Origin: Variovorax paradoxus
GTDB lineage: Bacteria > Pseudomonadota > Gammaproteobacteria > Burkholderiales > Burkholderiaceae_C
Reading direction: 5' to 3'
Assembly (NCBI RefSeq): GCF_000834655.1
Contig: NZ_JXQQ01000084.1
Span: forward strand, 1 to 64,000
DNA length: 64,000 nt
The translations under genes and the position numbers were made by a program. Below the pieces are notes generated by a model. That model was not told where the DNA came from. It was given only the letters and a program-made list of their open reading frames with translations, and searched no databases. Positions 7,716 to 16,507 of this stretch are shown one piece after another. Every line of letters begins with the position of its first letter. Position 1 is the first letter of the stretch.

Positions 7716-9196
7716 TGACAGACATCGTCCGGCGCGGCCGGCTTCAGAATCCTCCGTTCCCGCGCCGCGGGAACCTGCTCGCAGTGCTGATGACCGCATC
7801 GGCACTGATGCTGGCGGCGCCCGGCGGCGCCTTCGCATCGAACAAGCCGGGCAGCGCAAAAACAAACAGCAGCAACAGCGCCAAGGCCGGCAAGAACGCC
7901 GGCAGCCGCAGCGCCGCGCATGCAACAGGCAGCCGGTCTGCCGGCAAGGAAGCCCGGGGCGGCGCCGGCAAGTCGGTGCAGGCCAAGGGCAAGAAGGCAT
8001 CGCTGGCGGAGGCGCGGAGCGCGTCCGTCGCCGCCGCCGCTGCCAAACCCGCTCGCAGGTCCGCGCCCGCCGCTTCCATCCAGGAAGCCAGCAGCGCCGA
8101 AGCCCGGCTGATTTCCGTCTACGAGATGTTCGGCCGCGGCCAGTCCCGCCCCGCGCTGGCCAAGGCCCGCGACCTGGTGCGGGACTATCCCAACTTCCAG
8201 CTCGCGCAGCTCGTCTACGGCGACCTGCTCGCCGCGCAGGTGCCGCCCACGAATTCGCTCCCCGACAGCGCCGGCATCGCGCGTCTGCGCGGCAATCCGG
8301 CCATGGCCGAACTGCACGAGGAATCGCGCCGCCGCCTGCAGGCCCTGCGCGAGAGGCCGCCCGCGGGCACCGTGCCCTCGCAGTTCCTGTCGCTCTCCAC
8401 GCGCAGCCGCTACGCCATCGCGGTGGATGCCTCGCGCTCCCGCCTGTACCTGATGGAGAACTCCGACAAGGGGTTGAAGCTGGTGGCCGACTACTACATC
8501 TCGGTGGGCAAGTCGGGCACCGACAAGGTCACCGAGGGCGACGCCCGCACGCCGCTGGGCGTTTACTACATCACCAGCAGCCTCGATCCGAAGTCGCTGA
8601 AGGACTTCTACGGCGCGGGCGCCCTGCCCATCAACTACCCGAACCCGTACGACGTGCGGCGCGGCAAGACCGGCGGCGGCATCTGGCTGCACGGCACGCC
8701 GCCCCAGCAGTTCGCGCGGGCGCCGCTGGCCAGCGACGGTTGCGTGGTCATGGCCAACCCGGACTTGAAGCAGTTGCTGCGAAAGGTGCAGATCGGCGCC
8801 ACGCCGGTGGTCACAGCCCGCAGCCTGCAATGGATATCGCCGCCGCAGGCCGAAAAAGAAGCCCAGGCATTTAATAGCGCAATTACCGCCTGGAAAGATA
8901 CACGCGCCAGCGGAAATGAAGCGCAATTGAAGAAATTCTATTTGCCCGATTTCCAGCGCAACAGCAAAAAAACGACCGAAGGTATTTCGGTGCTGCACGA
9001 CGAAGTCGAATATGCGCAAGGCAAGCGCGTGCAGTTCAAGGACATGTCGTACCTGCACTGGCGCGACGGCGACGACACCATGGTCGCCACCTTCGGCGAA
9101 GTCTTCGAAGGCGAGAAGAGCGGACGCACCCGGCGCCAGTACTGGCTCAAACAGGGTACCGAGTGGAAGCTCTTCCACGAGGAAATCCTCGGCTGA
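7715..9196 (+). CDS. L,D-transpeptidase (YkuD) with C-terminal NTF2-like domain
   Basis: A 493-residue exported enzyme of the YkuD family, which makes 3-3 peptidoglycan cross-links or attaches proteins to peptidoglycan. The YkuD domain spans about residues 232-365, with the catalytic motif His326-Gly-Thr ... Ser-Asp-Gly-Cys343. A signal peptide is followed by a 100-residue Lys/Ala/Ser-rich linker, and the last ~110 residues form an NTF2-like domain as in Cds6-type transpeptidases. The start is probably the GTG overlapping the upstream stop (TAGTG); an ATG 33 bp earlier is the alternative. Bases 8860-9000 inside the gene are noticeably AT-richer than the surroundings. Confidence 0.9.
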   Translation: MTDIVRRGRLQNPPFPRRGNLLAVLMTASALMLAAPGGAFASNKPGSAKTNSSNSAKAGKNAGSRSAAHATGSRSAGKEARGGAGKSVQAKGKKASLAEARSASVAAAAAKPARRSAPAASIQEASSAEARLISVYEMFGRGQSRPALAKARDLVRDYPNFQLAQLVYGDLLAAQVPPTNSLPDSAGIARLRGNPAMAELHEESRRRLQALRERPPAGTVPSQFLSLSTRSRYAIAVDASRSRLYLMENSDKGLKLVADYYISVGKSGTDKVTEGDARTPLGVYYITSSLDPKSLKDFYGAGALPINYPNPYDVRRGKTGGGIWLHGTPPQQFARAPLASDGCVVMANPDLKQLLRKVQIGATPVVTARSLQWISPPQAEKEAQAFNSAITAWKDTRASGNEAQLKKFYLPDFQRNSKKTTEGISVLHDEVEYAQGKRVQFKDMSYLHWRDGDDTMVATFGEVFEGEKSGRTRRQYWLKQGTEWKLFHEEILG

Positions 9197-9202
9197 CGGC
9201 CG

Positions 9203-9219
9203 GCCGAGACCCTCTCGGC
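9203..9219 (+). terminator. Hairpin after the L,D-transpeptidase gene
   Basis: A 7-bp stem, GCCGAGA / TCTCGGC with a CCC loop, begins six bases after the transpeptidase stop codon. There is no U tract, so it is at best a weak intrinsic terminator or an mRNA 3' stabiliser. Confidence 0.4.
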
Positions 9220-9620
9220 GATGCGGCCACCCCCTTCGATCTGTGAAATTTTGCGCACGCGCAGCGCCTAATTTGCGCGTTACAACTCTCTGTTACATAC
9301 CCGGTGCTACGTAACACGTAACGCCTCTGTCCCCGTAACACCCGCCCTTCGCGCGTTCCCGAGACCGTAACGTCCCCTCCCATCTTCATGGGAGTCTGGG
9401 GCCGGTTTACAGAGGGAAAAATACGTCTCACGATTGTTAACTGACCTGACCGGGATCGCCTGGGTCCAGGTCGCAGGAAGTTGGCCGCCATCCTGCTAGT
9501 CCTTCTCCAATATCACACGAAGGACCTCACTCCCTCGGGTTTCTCTTGTTGATACACGGAGTTACGCTGTATAACATCCACATCGTCAGTCGTTGTTAAC
9601 ACTTCCTAAAGGGGTAAACC
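9220..9620 (+). promoter_or_regulatory. Long regulatory region upstream of the Tad pilus locus
   Basis: About 400 bp without a gene. It holds seven copies of GTTAC/GTAAC: 9279, 9292, 9311, 9318, 9335, 9367 and 9561. The pair TACGTAACACGTAACG (9308-9323) is the densest. About 0.6 copies would be expected by chance in 300 bp. A candidate -24/-12 promoter lies at 9482-9496. The last 80 bp are AT-rich with GTTAAC repeats. The pilin ribosome site is AAAGGGG (9608-9614). The arrangement looks like enhancer sites plus a sigma-54 promoter. Confidence 0.6.
9482..9496 (+). promoter_or_regulatory. Candidate sigma-54 (-24/-12) promoter of flp/tad
   Basis: TGGCCGCCATCCTGC keeps the invariant GG (9483-9484) and GC (9495-9496) with the required 10-base spacing, and TGGC and TGC match the consensus. 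It deviates at the A and C of TGGCAC and the first T of TTGC. Transcription would begin about 115 bp upstream of the pilin ATG. The sigma-54 activator at the end of the locus supports it. Confidence 0.45.
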
Positions 9621-9806
9621 ATGCTTAGTTCTATTACTCGTTTTCTGCGCGACGAAGAAGGTGCTACCGCAATTGAATATGGAATTATTGCGGGCCTGAT
9701 TTCAATTGCGATCGTGTCCGTGCTTCCCGGAGTGGGCACCAGACTTGTGACGGTTTTTGAGCGAATTCGCGACGCACTCCCTACCGCTCCAGCTCCCGCG
9801 GGTTAA
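9621..9806 (+). CDS. flp: Flp/Fap-type pilin
   Basis: A 61-residue type IVb pilin precursor, the major subunit of Tad pili. The processing site is visible: a short charged leader ending in EEG, then ATAIEYGIIAGLISIAIVSVL, the conserved Glu-Tyr pair and hydrophobic helix. Cleavage would follow Gly14 and leave a mature pilin of about 47 residues. It is the first gene of the locus, preceded by a strong AAAGGGG ribosome site. Its codon use is clearly richer in A/T than that of its neighbours (CTTAGTTCTATTACTCG), as often seen for very highly expressed pilins; import of the gene alone is less likely. Confidence 0.95.
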   Translation: MLSSITRFLRDEEGATAIEYGIIAGLISIAIVSVLPGVGTRLVTVFERIRDALPTAPAPAG

Positions 9807-9814
9807 GAACGGCC

Positions 9815-10312
9815 GTGGCATTGGGATGCCTGCTCTGGCTTCTTTTCGTCACCGTCTATGACTTCCGACAACGCCGCGTCCCGAATTGGCTTGTGCTTGC
9901 AGGAGCCGCTGCGGCTCTCGCTGCACTCGCCCTCGGGATGCAGCCTTTCGGAATCGACTGGACCCAGGCGCTCCTCGGCGCAGGCGTCGGCTTCGGCTTC
10001 CTGCTGCTTTTCTATGCCTTCGGCCTCATGGGAGCAGGCGACGTGAAATTCGCAGGCGCTCTCGGACTCTGGGTCGGCCTGGCCGCCATGGGTCCCATCT
10101 GGATCGTCGCCAGCCTCTTGGCCGGCGCACACAGCGCGTTGTGGCATCTCCTGCAACGCTGGCCCTTTTCCCCGCGGCTCATCTCGATCCTGGCGGGTCC
10201 GACTTTGGCAGCCAACGGCGGCACCGCACCGCGCCGGGCTCGCTTCATTCCCTACGCGGCTTACCTGGCCATGGCCACGGCGGCATGGATGGTCTGGGGA
10301 CGACAGAGCTAG
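9815..10312 (+). CDS. tadV: TadV/CpaA prepilin peptidase
   Basis: A 165-residue multi-spanning membrane protein with the aspartic prepilin peptidase signature: YDFRQRRVPN carries the first catalytic Asp near the N-terminus and GAGDVK the second (about residue 76). It is the short, methylase-free form typical of Tad systems, and it removes the leader of Flp and of the TadE/F pseudopilins. It starts at GTG 9815, nine bases after the pilin stop, so it is co-expressed with flp. Confidence 0.92.
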   Translation: MALGCLLWLLFVTVYDFRQRRVPNWLVLAGAAAALAALALGMQPFGIDWTQALLGAGVGFGFLLLFYAFGLMGAGDVKFAGALGLWVGLAAMGPIWIVASLLAGAHSALWHLLQRWPFSPRLISILAGPTLAANGGTAPRRARFIPYAAYLAMATAAWMVWGRQS

Positions 10313-10394
10313 CAGTTCCTGCCTCTCTGTCACTGCAGGCCATTCATTCCTCACTTTTCATGACTGCTTGCTCTCACTCCTCAGCCCGCCGCCC

Positions 10395-11390
10395 ATGATC
10401 AATCTCACCAAAATCCTCGCAGCCATCCTGGTGCTCCTGGCCATCGCATTGGGCGGCTATGCCTGGATGCTGAGCCGGCAGGCACCCGTGCAGACCGCGC
10501 AGGCCAACGGCCCGGCACCCGCGACCGTCAAGGCGCAGCAGGTGCTGGTCTATCCGGTCGTCGTCGCCGCCAAGCCGCTGCCCGCGGGCCAGGCGATCCC
10601 CGCCGACGCCTTGCGCGTGGAGCGGCTGACGATCAACCCGGCAGGCGCATTCCAGGACGTGGCCGTCGCCGCCGGCCGCGTCCCCGTGCTGGATCTCGCC
10701 GAGGGCACGCCGGTGATGGAGAACCAGCTGGTCTCGGGCCTCGCCCTGCGAATTGCAGAGGGCGAGCGTGCCGTCGCGGTGAAGGCCGACGAGGTCATGG
10801 GCGTGGGCAACAAGCTGCAGCCCGGCGATTTCGTGGACGTCTTCATCACGCTCAAGTCGGACGGCAAGGACGTGGACCGCAGCCAGGCCCGCCTGCTCCT
10901 GTCGCGCAAGCGCGTGCTGGCATTCGGCAACGCATCGGTCGACGGCCTGCCGCCCAAGGGAACCGACAAGGCCGCGGCACAGCAAGCCCAGCGCGCCGAG
11001 CCCGCCCGCACCGCGGTGCTCGCGGTGCCCGTCGATGAAGTGAACCGCCTGACCATCGGCGACGCCAGCGGCAGGCTGATGCTGGCCCTGCGCAACCCGA
11101 ACGACATGTCGGAGCCGGACCCCAAGCTCTTCGCCGACCTGCCGACCGCCTTGCAGCCCGTGCAGGCCAAGGCGGGCGAGGCGCGCCGCGCGCCGCTCGA
11201 AGGCCTGGACCGCGCCCAGGCCGGCCTCACCGCTGCCGACCTGGTCACCGGCGGCAAGGGCCCGGCCGTGCGGCCGCAGGTGGCCGAAGTGCGGGCCGCC
11301 AGCGCCGTCCCGCGCGCCGCCGGCCCCGCCCGCACGGGACTGCAGGTGGAGGTCATTCGCGGCGAGCGCAGCGAAACCGTGAACTACTGA
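10395..11390 (+). CDS. rcpC: RcpC/CpaB, Tad pilus assembly protein
   Basis: A 331-residue periplasmic protein anchored by one N-terminal membrane helix (residues 4-25, LTKILAAILVLLAIALGGYAW at the limit of recognisability). An SAF/beta-clip domain follows at about residues 45-115, including AKPLPAGQAIPADALRVERL and EGERAVAVKADEVMGVGNKLQPGDFVDVFITL. RcpC/CpaB is needed for Tad pilus biogenesis and probably contacts the secretin or peptidoglycan. The start chosen is the ATG at 10395 because the earlier TTG at 10368 would add residues that disrupt the signal anchor. The Ala/Arg-rich tail after residue 240 is low-complexity. Confidence 0.9.
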   Translation: MINLTKILAAILVLLAIALGGYAWMLSRQAPVQTAQANGPAPATVKAQQVLVYPVVVAAKPLPAGQAIPADALRVERLTINPAGAFQDVAVAAGRVPVLDLAEGTPVMENQLVSGLALRIAEGERAVAVKADEVMGVGNKLQPGDFVDVFITLKSDGKDVDRSQARLLLSRKRVLAFGNASVDGLPPKGTDKAAAQQAQRAEPARTAVLAVPVDEVNRLTIGDASGRLMLALRNPNDMSEPDPKLFADLPTALQPVQAKAGEARRAPLEGLDRAQAGLTAADLVTGGKGPAVRPQVAEVRAASAVPRAAGPARTGLQVEVIRGERSETVNY

Positions 11391-11437
11391 TTGATTGCCG
11401 ATTGCGCAGCACGACACCCGTCATCCAGGAACAACAA

Positions 11438-12874
11438 ATGCACAACACGCCCAGCGAGCCGACGACCAGCGCCACTCGCAGTCCCGGGGAAGTTTCATCG
11501 CGGCTGCTGCGGCCGTCCCTGATCGCCCTGTGCGCGACGGCGCAGGCTGTCTGGCCGCTGGCATCCACCGCCGCCGACACGCAGTCGGCGCAGGCGGGGC
11601 GCTCGCAGAAAGCGCAGCCATCGCCGCTGCAGCCGGTGCAACTGCAACAACCGCGCACGCTCACCCTGGGCGCCGGCACGCAGCAGGAGCTCTTGATCGA
11701 CAAGGGCATCGACCGCATGGCGATCGGCGACGAAGCCGTGGCCGGCGTCACGATCACGCGCAAGACACCCAATTCCCCCGCCGCCCGGCTGATCGTGACC
11801 GGCAAGGCCGCCGGGCGCACCACGCTCATGGTCTGGGAAAAGGGCAACAACGCCGCCACCACCTACACGCTCGAAGTGCGCCGCCGCTCGTCCACGCTCA
11901 ACGGCACCATGGACAGCATGCCGGCGCACCAGCAGGCGCGCGACGCCGCGCTGGCCAGCACCCCCGACAAGGCCGAACTGAACGACCGCTCGATCGTCAA
12001 CGTGCGAAGCAACACCGTGCAGGTCGAGGTGAAGGTGGTGGAGTTCAACCGCAGTGTGCTCAAGCAGGCGGGGCTCAACATCTTCAGCACCCGCACCAAC
12101 TCGAACGGCTTCAGCTTCGGGGTGTTCTCGCCCTCGTCGCTCAGGTCCGCCAACTTTGCATCCGACGGCACCATCAGCGGCGAATACAACAATCCGCTCG
12201 CGCAAGCCTTCAGCCTCCTGTTCAACTTCAGCAAGGCCGGCATCGGCCTGAACGTCGGCTTCCTCGAAGGCAACGGCATGGCGCGCGTGCTCGCCGAGCC
12301 CACGCTCGTGGCCATGTCGGGCCAGAGCGCCAGCTTCCTCTCGGGCGGCGAGCTGCCGGTGCCGGTGCCGCAGGGCCTGGGCACCACCAGCATCGAATAC
12401 AAGCCCTTCGGCATCGGCCTCACGCTGACGCCCACGGTGCTGTCGAACGAACGCATCGTGCTCAAGGTGGCGCCCGAAGCCAGCGACCTGGACTACACGA
12501 ATTCGCTGAGCATCAACGGCGTGGCGGTTCCGGCCATCACCACGCGCCGCGCGGACACCACGGTGGAACTGGGCGACGGCGAGAGCTTCATCATCGGCGG
12601 CCTCGTGAGCCGCACCACCACCTCCAACGCCGACAAGGTGCCGCTGCTGGGCGACCTGCCGATCCTGGGGTCCTTCTTCAAGCAGAACAAGTACCAGATG
12701 AACGAGAAGGAGCTCGTGATCATGGTCACGCCGCACCTGGTCAAGCCCATCGCGCGCGGCACCGACCTCGCGCCCTACCTGCCCGGCAGCGCCGAGCAAC
12801 GCGACGGCGCCGTGTGGCGTTCGTATTTCCTGGGCGGCGCGATCGATACCGCAGTCCCGGGTTTCTCGCGTTGA
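11438..12874 (+). CDS. rcpA: RcpA/CpaC, Tad outer-membrane secretin
   Basis: A 478-residue secretin that forms the outer-membrane pore of the Tad pilus. After a signal sequence and a Gln-rich stretch, residues about 75-155 form the N-terminal pilus/BON-like domain (QQELLIDKGIDRMAIGDEAVAGV). The secretin core runs from about 200 to 430, with VEVKVVEFNRSVLKQAGLN, the LAEPTLVAMSGQSASFLSGGE strand and the terminal VPLLGDLPILGSFFK signature. The ATG at 11438 is used; an upstream TTG (11402) is unlikely. No separate rcpB/cpaD gene, the usual partner, follows it. Confidence 0.93.
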   Translation: MHNTPSEPTTSATRSPGEVSSRLLRPSLIALCATAQAVWPLASTAADTQSAQAGRSQKAQPSPLQPVQLQQPRTLTLGAGTQQELLIDKGIDRMAIGDEAVAGVTITRKTPNSPAARLIVTGKAAGRTTLMVWEKGNNAATTYTLEVRRRSSTLNGTMDSMPAHQQARDAALASTPDKAELNDRSIVNVRSNTVQVEVKVVEFNRSVLKQAGLNIFSTRTNSNGFSFGVFSPSSLRSANFASDGTISGEYNNPLAQAFSLLFNFSKAGIGLNVGFLEGNGMARVLAEPTLVAMSGQSASFLSGGELPVPVPQGLGTTSIEYKPFGIGLTLTPTVLSNERIVLKVAPEASDLDYTNSLSINGVAVPAITTRRADTTVELGDGESFIIGGLVSRTTTSNADKVPLLGDLPILGSFFKQNKYQMNEKELVIMVTPHLVKPIARGTDLAPYLPGSAEQRDGAVWRSYFLGGAIDTAVPGFSR

Positions 12875-12906
12875 CAGCCACAGCCCCCTCCTCGCCAGGC
12901 AGCACC

Positions 12907-14199
12907 ATGAACGCTCCACGCGACAACCTTCCAGAAGTGGGCGCAGAAACCTACCTGTTCGCATCGGGCAACGGCAGCCACATCACCTGGCTCACCGATG
13001 CGCTCTCCCGCCTCGGCTCGGTGGTGGTGCTCGGCCCGGACACCAAGTCGATCGACGAGCGCATCGCGCTGCTCGGTCCGGTGGCGGTGTTCATCGATTT
13101 CTCGCTCGACCAGTGCGAGACCGCCGGCCCGCTGCATCAGCGCCTGAAGCGCGACTGGCCCGCGTTGCCGGTGCTCGCCACCGGCGTCTCGTCCGAGCCT
13201 GCCGCCATGCTCGCAGCGCTGCGCGCGGGTGTGGACGATTTCGTCGACATCTCGGCGCCCCCCGCGGATGCGGTGAGCACGCTGCGAACGCTGATCGAGC
13301 GGCGCAGTTCCCAGCAGGTGAGCACGCGCGGGCGCACCCTGGCGCTGCTCGGCGCACGCGCGGGCCTGGGCGTCACCACGCTGGCGACCAGCCTCGCGCT
13401 GACGCTCAACGACGTGCTCGCGCAAGCGCAGGCACAGGCGCAAGCGGCCGCGCGCGGCCCGGCACGCGCCGCGCGCCACGGCGTGGCGCTGCTCGACCTG
13501 GGCCTGCCGGCGCGCGACGGACTGCTCTACCTGGACACCCAAAGCGGCTTCAGCTTTGTCGACGGCGTTCGCAACCTGCGCCGGCTCGACCAGACCCTGC
13601 TGCACACGGCGCTGGCGCATCACAGCAGCGGCGTCGCGGTGCTGCCGCTGCCCGCGAGCCTCGCGCAGGTGCGCGAGATCTCGCATGCCGACTCGGTCGC
13701 GCTCATCAAGCGCCTGACCGACTTCTTCGATTTCCAGATCGCCGACCTGGGCGGTTTCTCCACCGTCGACTTCGTGGCGCAGACCGTGCGCGAGGCGCAA
13801 CGCACCTGGGTGGTCTGCGACCAGAGCATCGGCGCGATCGTCTCCACCGCCAACCTGCTCAAGGATCTGCGCACGCGCGAGGTCGACACGACGCATCTCT
13901 CGCTGGTGGTCAACAAGTTCGACAGCCACGTGGACCTCACCGCCAAGGACATCGCCGAGCGCCTGGAGCTGCCGCTGCATCACGTGATTCCCGCACGCAG
14001 CGCGCCTTTGCTGTCGGCCGCGAGCCGCGGCGAAATGCTGGTGCGCACCGCGCGCAACGACCCGTATTCGCAGGCCGTCTCCGCGCTGGCCCGAGGCCTG
14101 CAGCAGGAATTCATGTCTCCAACAGGCCAGCCGCCGGCCAAAGATCCTCGCTGGAGCGCGTTGATTTCGCGTTTCCGCAAGAGCCCAAGTGAAGGTTGA
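12907..14199 (+). CDS. tadZ: TadZ/CpaE pilus localisation ATPase-like protein
   Basis: A 430-residue protein. Residues about 15-125 form an atypical receiver domain (VVVLGPDTKSIDERI ... VAVFIDFSLDQ). Residues about 145-400 form a ParA/MinD-like domain. TadZ places the Tad machine at the pole in other bacteria. The Walker A region reads GARAGLGVTT where active ParA proteins have KGGxGKT/S: both the deviant and the canonical lysine are missing, so ATP hydrolysis is doubtful. The D-L-G and N-K-F motifs of the fold (VALLDLGLPARDG, LVVNKFD) remain. It precedes tadA by six bases. Confidence 0.9.
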   Translation: MNAPRDNLPEVGAETYLFASGNGSHITWLTDALSRLGSVVVLGPDTKSIDERIALLGPVAVFIDFSLDQCETAGPLHQRLKRDWPALPVLATGVSSEPAAMLAALRAGVDDFVDISAPPADAVSTLRTLIERRSSQQVSTRGRTLALLGARAGLGVTTLATSLALTLNDVLAQAQAQAQAAARGPARAARHGVALLDLGLPARDGLLYLDTQSGFSFVDGVRNLRRLDQTLLHTALAHHSSGVAVLPLPASLAQVREISHADSVALIKRLTDFFDFQIADLGGFSTVDFVAQTVREAQRTWVVCDQSIGAIVSTANLLKDLRTREVDTTHLSLVVNKFDSHVDLTAKDIAERLELPLHHVIPARSAPLLSAASRGEMLVRTARNDPYSQAVSALARGLQQEFMSPTGQPPAKDPRWSALISRFRKSPSEG

Positions 14200-14205
14200 G
14201 CCCCC

Positions 14206-15522
14206 ATGTCCAACGATATCGAATTTGCCGACGACGACCAGGCGTTCATCAATTCGCAGCAGTTCCAGGACATCAAGAGCTGGACGCACGATCACCTGTT
14301 GAGCCGCATCGAGGAGCTGGGCGCGGAGTTCGGCCGCTGGTCGCGTGCGTCGATCCAGCAGTTCGTCGAACTCGAAGTGGACAGCTTCGTGCGCCTTCGC
14401 CGCGTGCCGATCAACGACCGCGAGATGCAGCTCATCTCCGACGCGCTGACCAAGGAACTGGCGGGCTTCGGTCCGCTGGAAGACCTGCTCAACGACCCGG
14501 CGGTGGAAGACATCCTGATCAACGGCTACCAGAACGTGTATGTCTCCCGCCACGGCATGCTGGAGCGCGAGACGGTGCGCTTCGCCGATGCCGAGCATGT
14601 GATGCGCATCGTGCGCCGCATCCTCGCGCCGCTGGGCCGCCGGCTCGACGAATCCAACCCGATGGTCGATGCGCGCCTGCCGGACGGCGGCCGCATCAAC
14701 GTGATCATCGAGCCGCTGGCCATCGACGGCCTCTCGGTCTCGATCCGCAAGTTCCGCAAGGAACCCCTCACGCCGGCCGACCTGGTGAAGCTCGGTACTT
14801 TCGATGCGGGCATGGCGCAGTTGCTGGAGATCGCGGTACGCGCGCGCTGCAACATCCTCGTGAGCGGCGGCACCAGCTCGGGCAAGACCTCGCTGCTCAA
14901 TGCGCTGGCCAGCTACATCCCGGCGCGCGAGCGGGTCATCACCATCGAAGACACCGCCGAACTCTCCCTGGGCACCAGCCACGTCGTGCGGCTGGAGAGC
15001 CGGCCGGGCGGCTTCGACGGCACGGGCGTCATCTCCATTCGCGACCTGCTGCGCAACAGCCTGCGCATGCGGCCGGACCGGATCATCGTGGGCGAAGTGC
15101 GCGGCGCCGAAGTCATCGAGATGATGCAGGCCATGAACACCGGCCACGAAGGCTCGATGGGCACCATCCACGCGAGCTCGCCGCGCGAATGCCTCTACCG
15201 GCTGGAAATGCTCGCGGGCTTCGCGGGCTACCAGGGCAGCGAGGTGAGCCTGCGCCGGCAGATCGCCAACGCCATCGACTTCATCGTGCAGATCGGCCGG
15301 CTCTCGGGCGGCCAGCGGCGCATCATTTCGCTGAGCGAAGTCACCGGGGTCAACGACAACATCGTCGCGATGCAGGAGCTGTACCGCTACGAGCCCATCG
15401 TCTCGCCCGACGGCGAGGAGCGCGACCGCTGGGTGTCGCTGGGCATCGCGCCGCATTCGCCCAAGATCACGCGCTTTCGCCAATCGTTGACGCGGGCGGC
15501 GCAGGGAGACGGCCGTGCGTGA
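14206..15522 (+). CDS. tadA: TadA/CpaF secretion ATPase
   Basis: A 438-residue hexameric ATPase of the CpaF branch of type II/IV secretion ATPases, the motor that drives Tad pilus extension and probably retraction. Walker A is GGTSSGKT (residues 221-228) and Walker B RIIVGEVRG (292-300). The Asp box (ITIEDTAEL) and His box (TGHEGSMGTIHASS) are present. Length and motifs are typical. It overlaps the GTG start of tadB by eight bases, implying translational coupling. Confidence 0.96.
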   Translation: MSNDIEFADDDQAFINSQQFQDIKSWTHDHLLSRIEELGAEFGRWSRASIQQFVELEVDSFVRLRRVPINDREMQLISDALTKELAGFGPLEDLLNDPAVEDILINGYQNVYVSRHGMLERETVRFADAEHVMRIVRRILAPLGRRLDESNPMVDARLPDGGRINVIIEPLAIDGLSVSIRKFRKEPLTPADLVKLGTFDAGMAQLLEIAVRARCNILVSGGTSSGKTSLLNALASYIPARERVITIEDTAELSLGTSHVVRLESRPGGFDGTGVISIRDLLRNSLRMRPDRIIVGEVRGAEVIEMMQAMNTGHEGSMGTIHASSPRECLYRLEMLAGFAGYQGSEVSLRRQIANAIDFIVQIGRLSGGQRRIISLSEVTGVNDNIVAMQELYRYEPIVSPDGEERDRWVSLGIAPHSPKITRFRQSLTRAAQGDGRA

Positions 15523-16507
15523 AGGCCTGCTCGTCGTAGCCGTCATCGCGCTGCTGGCAGCAGCCGCGGGATTGCTGCTGTGGCAGTGGGCCAGGAAGCG
15601 GCAGGTGCGGCAGGCCGCGGAGCGCCACCTGCGCCAGCAGATCCTTGCCAGCAGTTCGCAGGGAATGCCGGTGCCGATGCCCGTGCGGGACATGGCCGCG
15701 AACGAGCCGCCGCTGGGCCTGACCACCGACCCCTGGCTGGAAACCGAGGCCACATCGAAAGTCTCCGTCCCCACCGGGATGGTCGACAAGCTCATGCCCG
15801 GCTGGCTCGTGGGCGTGGTCCAGCCACGCACCATCGTGCTGGCCCTGGCGGGCATCGCGCTGCTCTGCCTCCTGGCCGGCGCGTTCGGCGGCTGGCTTGC
15901 CGCATTCGGCGTGCTGCTGCTGATGCTGCTCGTCGCGACCTTCGTGCTCTGGCTCCAGCTGCAGAAATTCCGCCGCAAGCTGGTGAGCCAGCTGCCCGCC
16001 TACATCGATGCGATGGTGCGCCTCATCACCATCGGCAACTCCACGCAGGCCGCCTTCCAGCTGGCGATTTCCACCACCGAGACGCCGCTGCGCGGGCACC
16101 TGGAGCGCTCGGCCGCGCTGGTGCGCGCGGGCGTGGACCTGGACCGCGCGCTGCACCAGACCGCCGCCAACGTGCGCGTCGAAGAACTGTTTCTGCTCGC
16201 GTCCATCCTGGGCCTGGGCGTGCGCTACGGCGGCCGTGCCGACCTGCTGCTCGAGCGCGTGGCCAACTTCATGCGCGACCGCGAGCAGGCAGAGCACGAA
16301 CTCGTCGCGATGTCCGCGGAGACGCGGCTCTCGGCCTGGATCCTCGGATTGCTGCCGGTGGGCGTCGGGGCGTTCCTGATCATGAGCAACCCGAGCTATT
16401 TCCTCGGCATGTGGAACGACGGCACGGGCCGCATCCTCATCTTTTCCGCGCTGGGCCTGCAGCTGACGGGCGCCGCGCTGCTCTACCGCCTGGCGAGGCT
16501 GGCATGA
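15515..16507 (+). CDS. tadB: TadB, inner-membrane platform protein
   Basis: A 330-residue polytopic protein of the type II secretion GspF family. It has an N-terminal membrane helix (residues 4-25), a pair around 105-150 and a pair near the C-terminus. The central cytoplasmic GspF domain (about 165-295) includes QLPAYIDAMVRLITIGNSTQAAFQLA. TadB and TadC form the heteromeric platform rotated by TadA. The start is GTG 15515 inside the tadA stop region. The stop overlaps the tadC ATG (ATGA). Confidence 0.92.
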   Translation: MREGLLVVAVIALLAAAAGLLLWQWARKRQVRQAAERHLRQQILASSSQGMPVPMPVRDMAANEPPLGLTTDPWLETEATSKVSVPTGMVDKLMPGWLVGVVQPRTIVLALAGIALLCLLAGAFGGWLAAFGVLLLMLLVATFVLWLQLQKFRRKLVSQLPAYIDAMVRLITIGNSTQAAFQLAISTTETPLRGHLERSAALVRAGVDLDRALHQTAANVRVEELFLLASILGLGVRYGGRADLLLERVANFMRDREQAEHELVAMSAETRLSAWILGLLPVGVGAFLIMSNPSYFLGMWNDGTGRILIFSALGLQLTGAALLYRLARLA

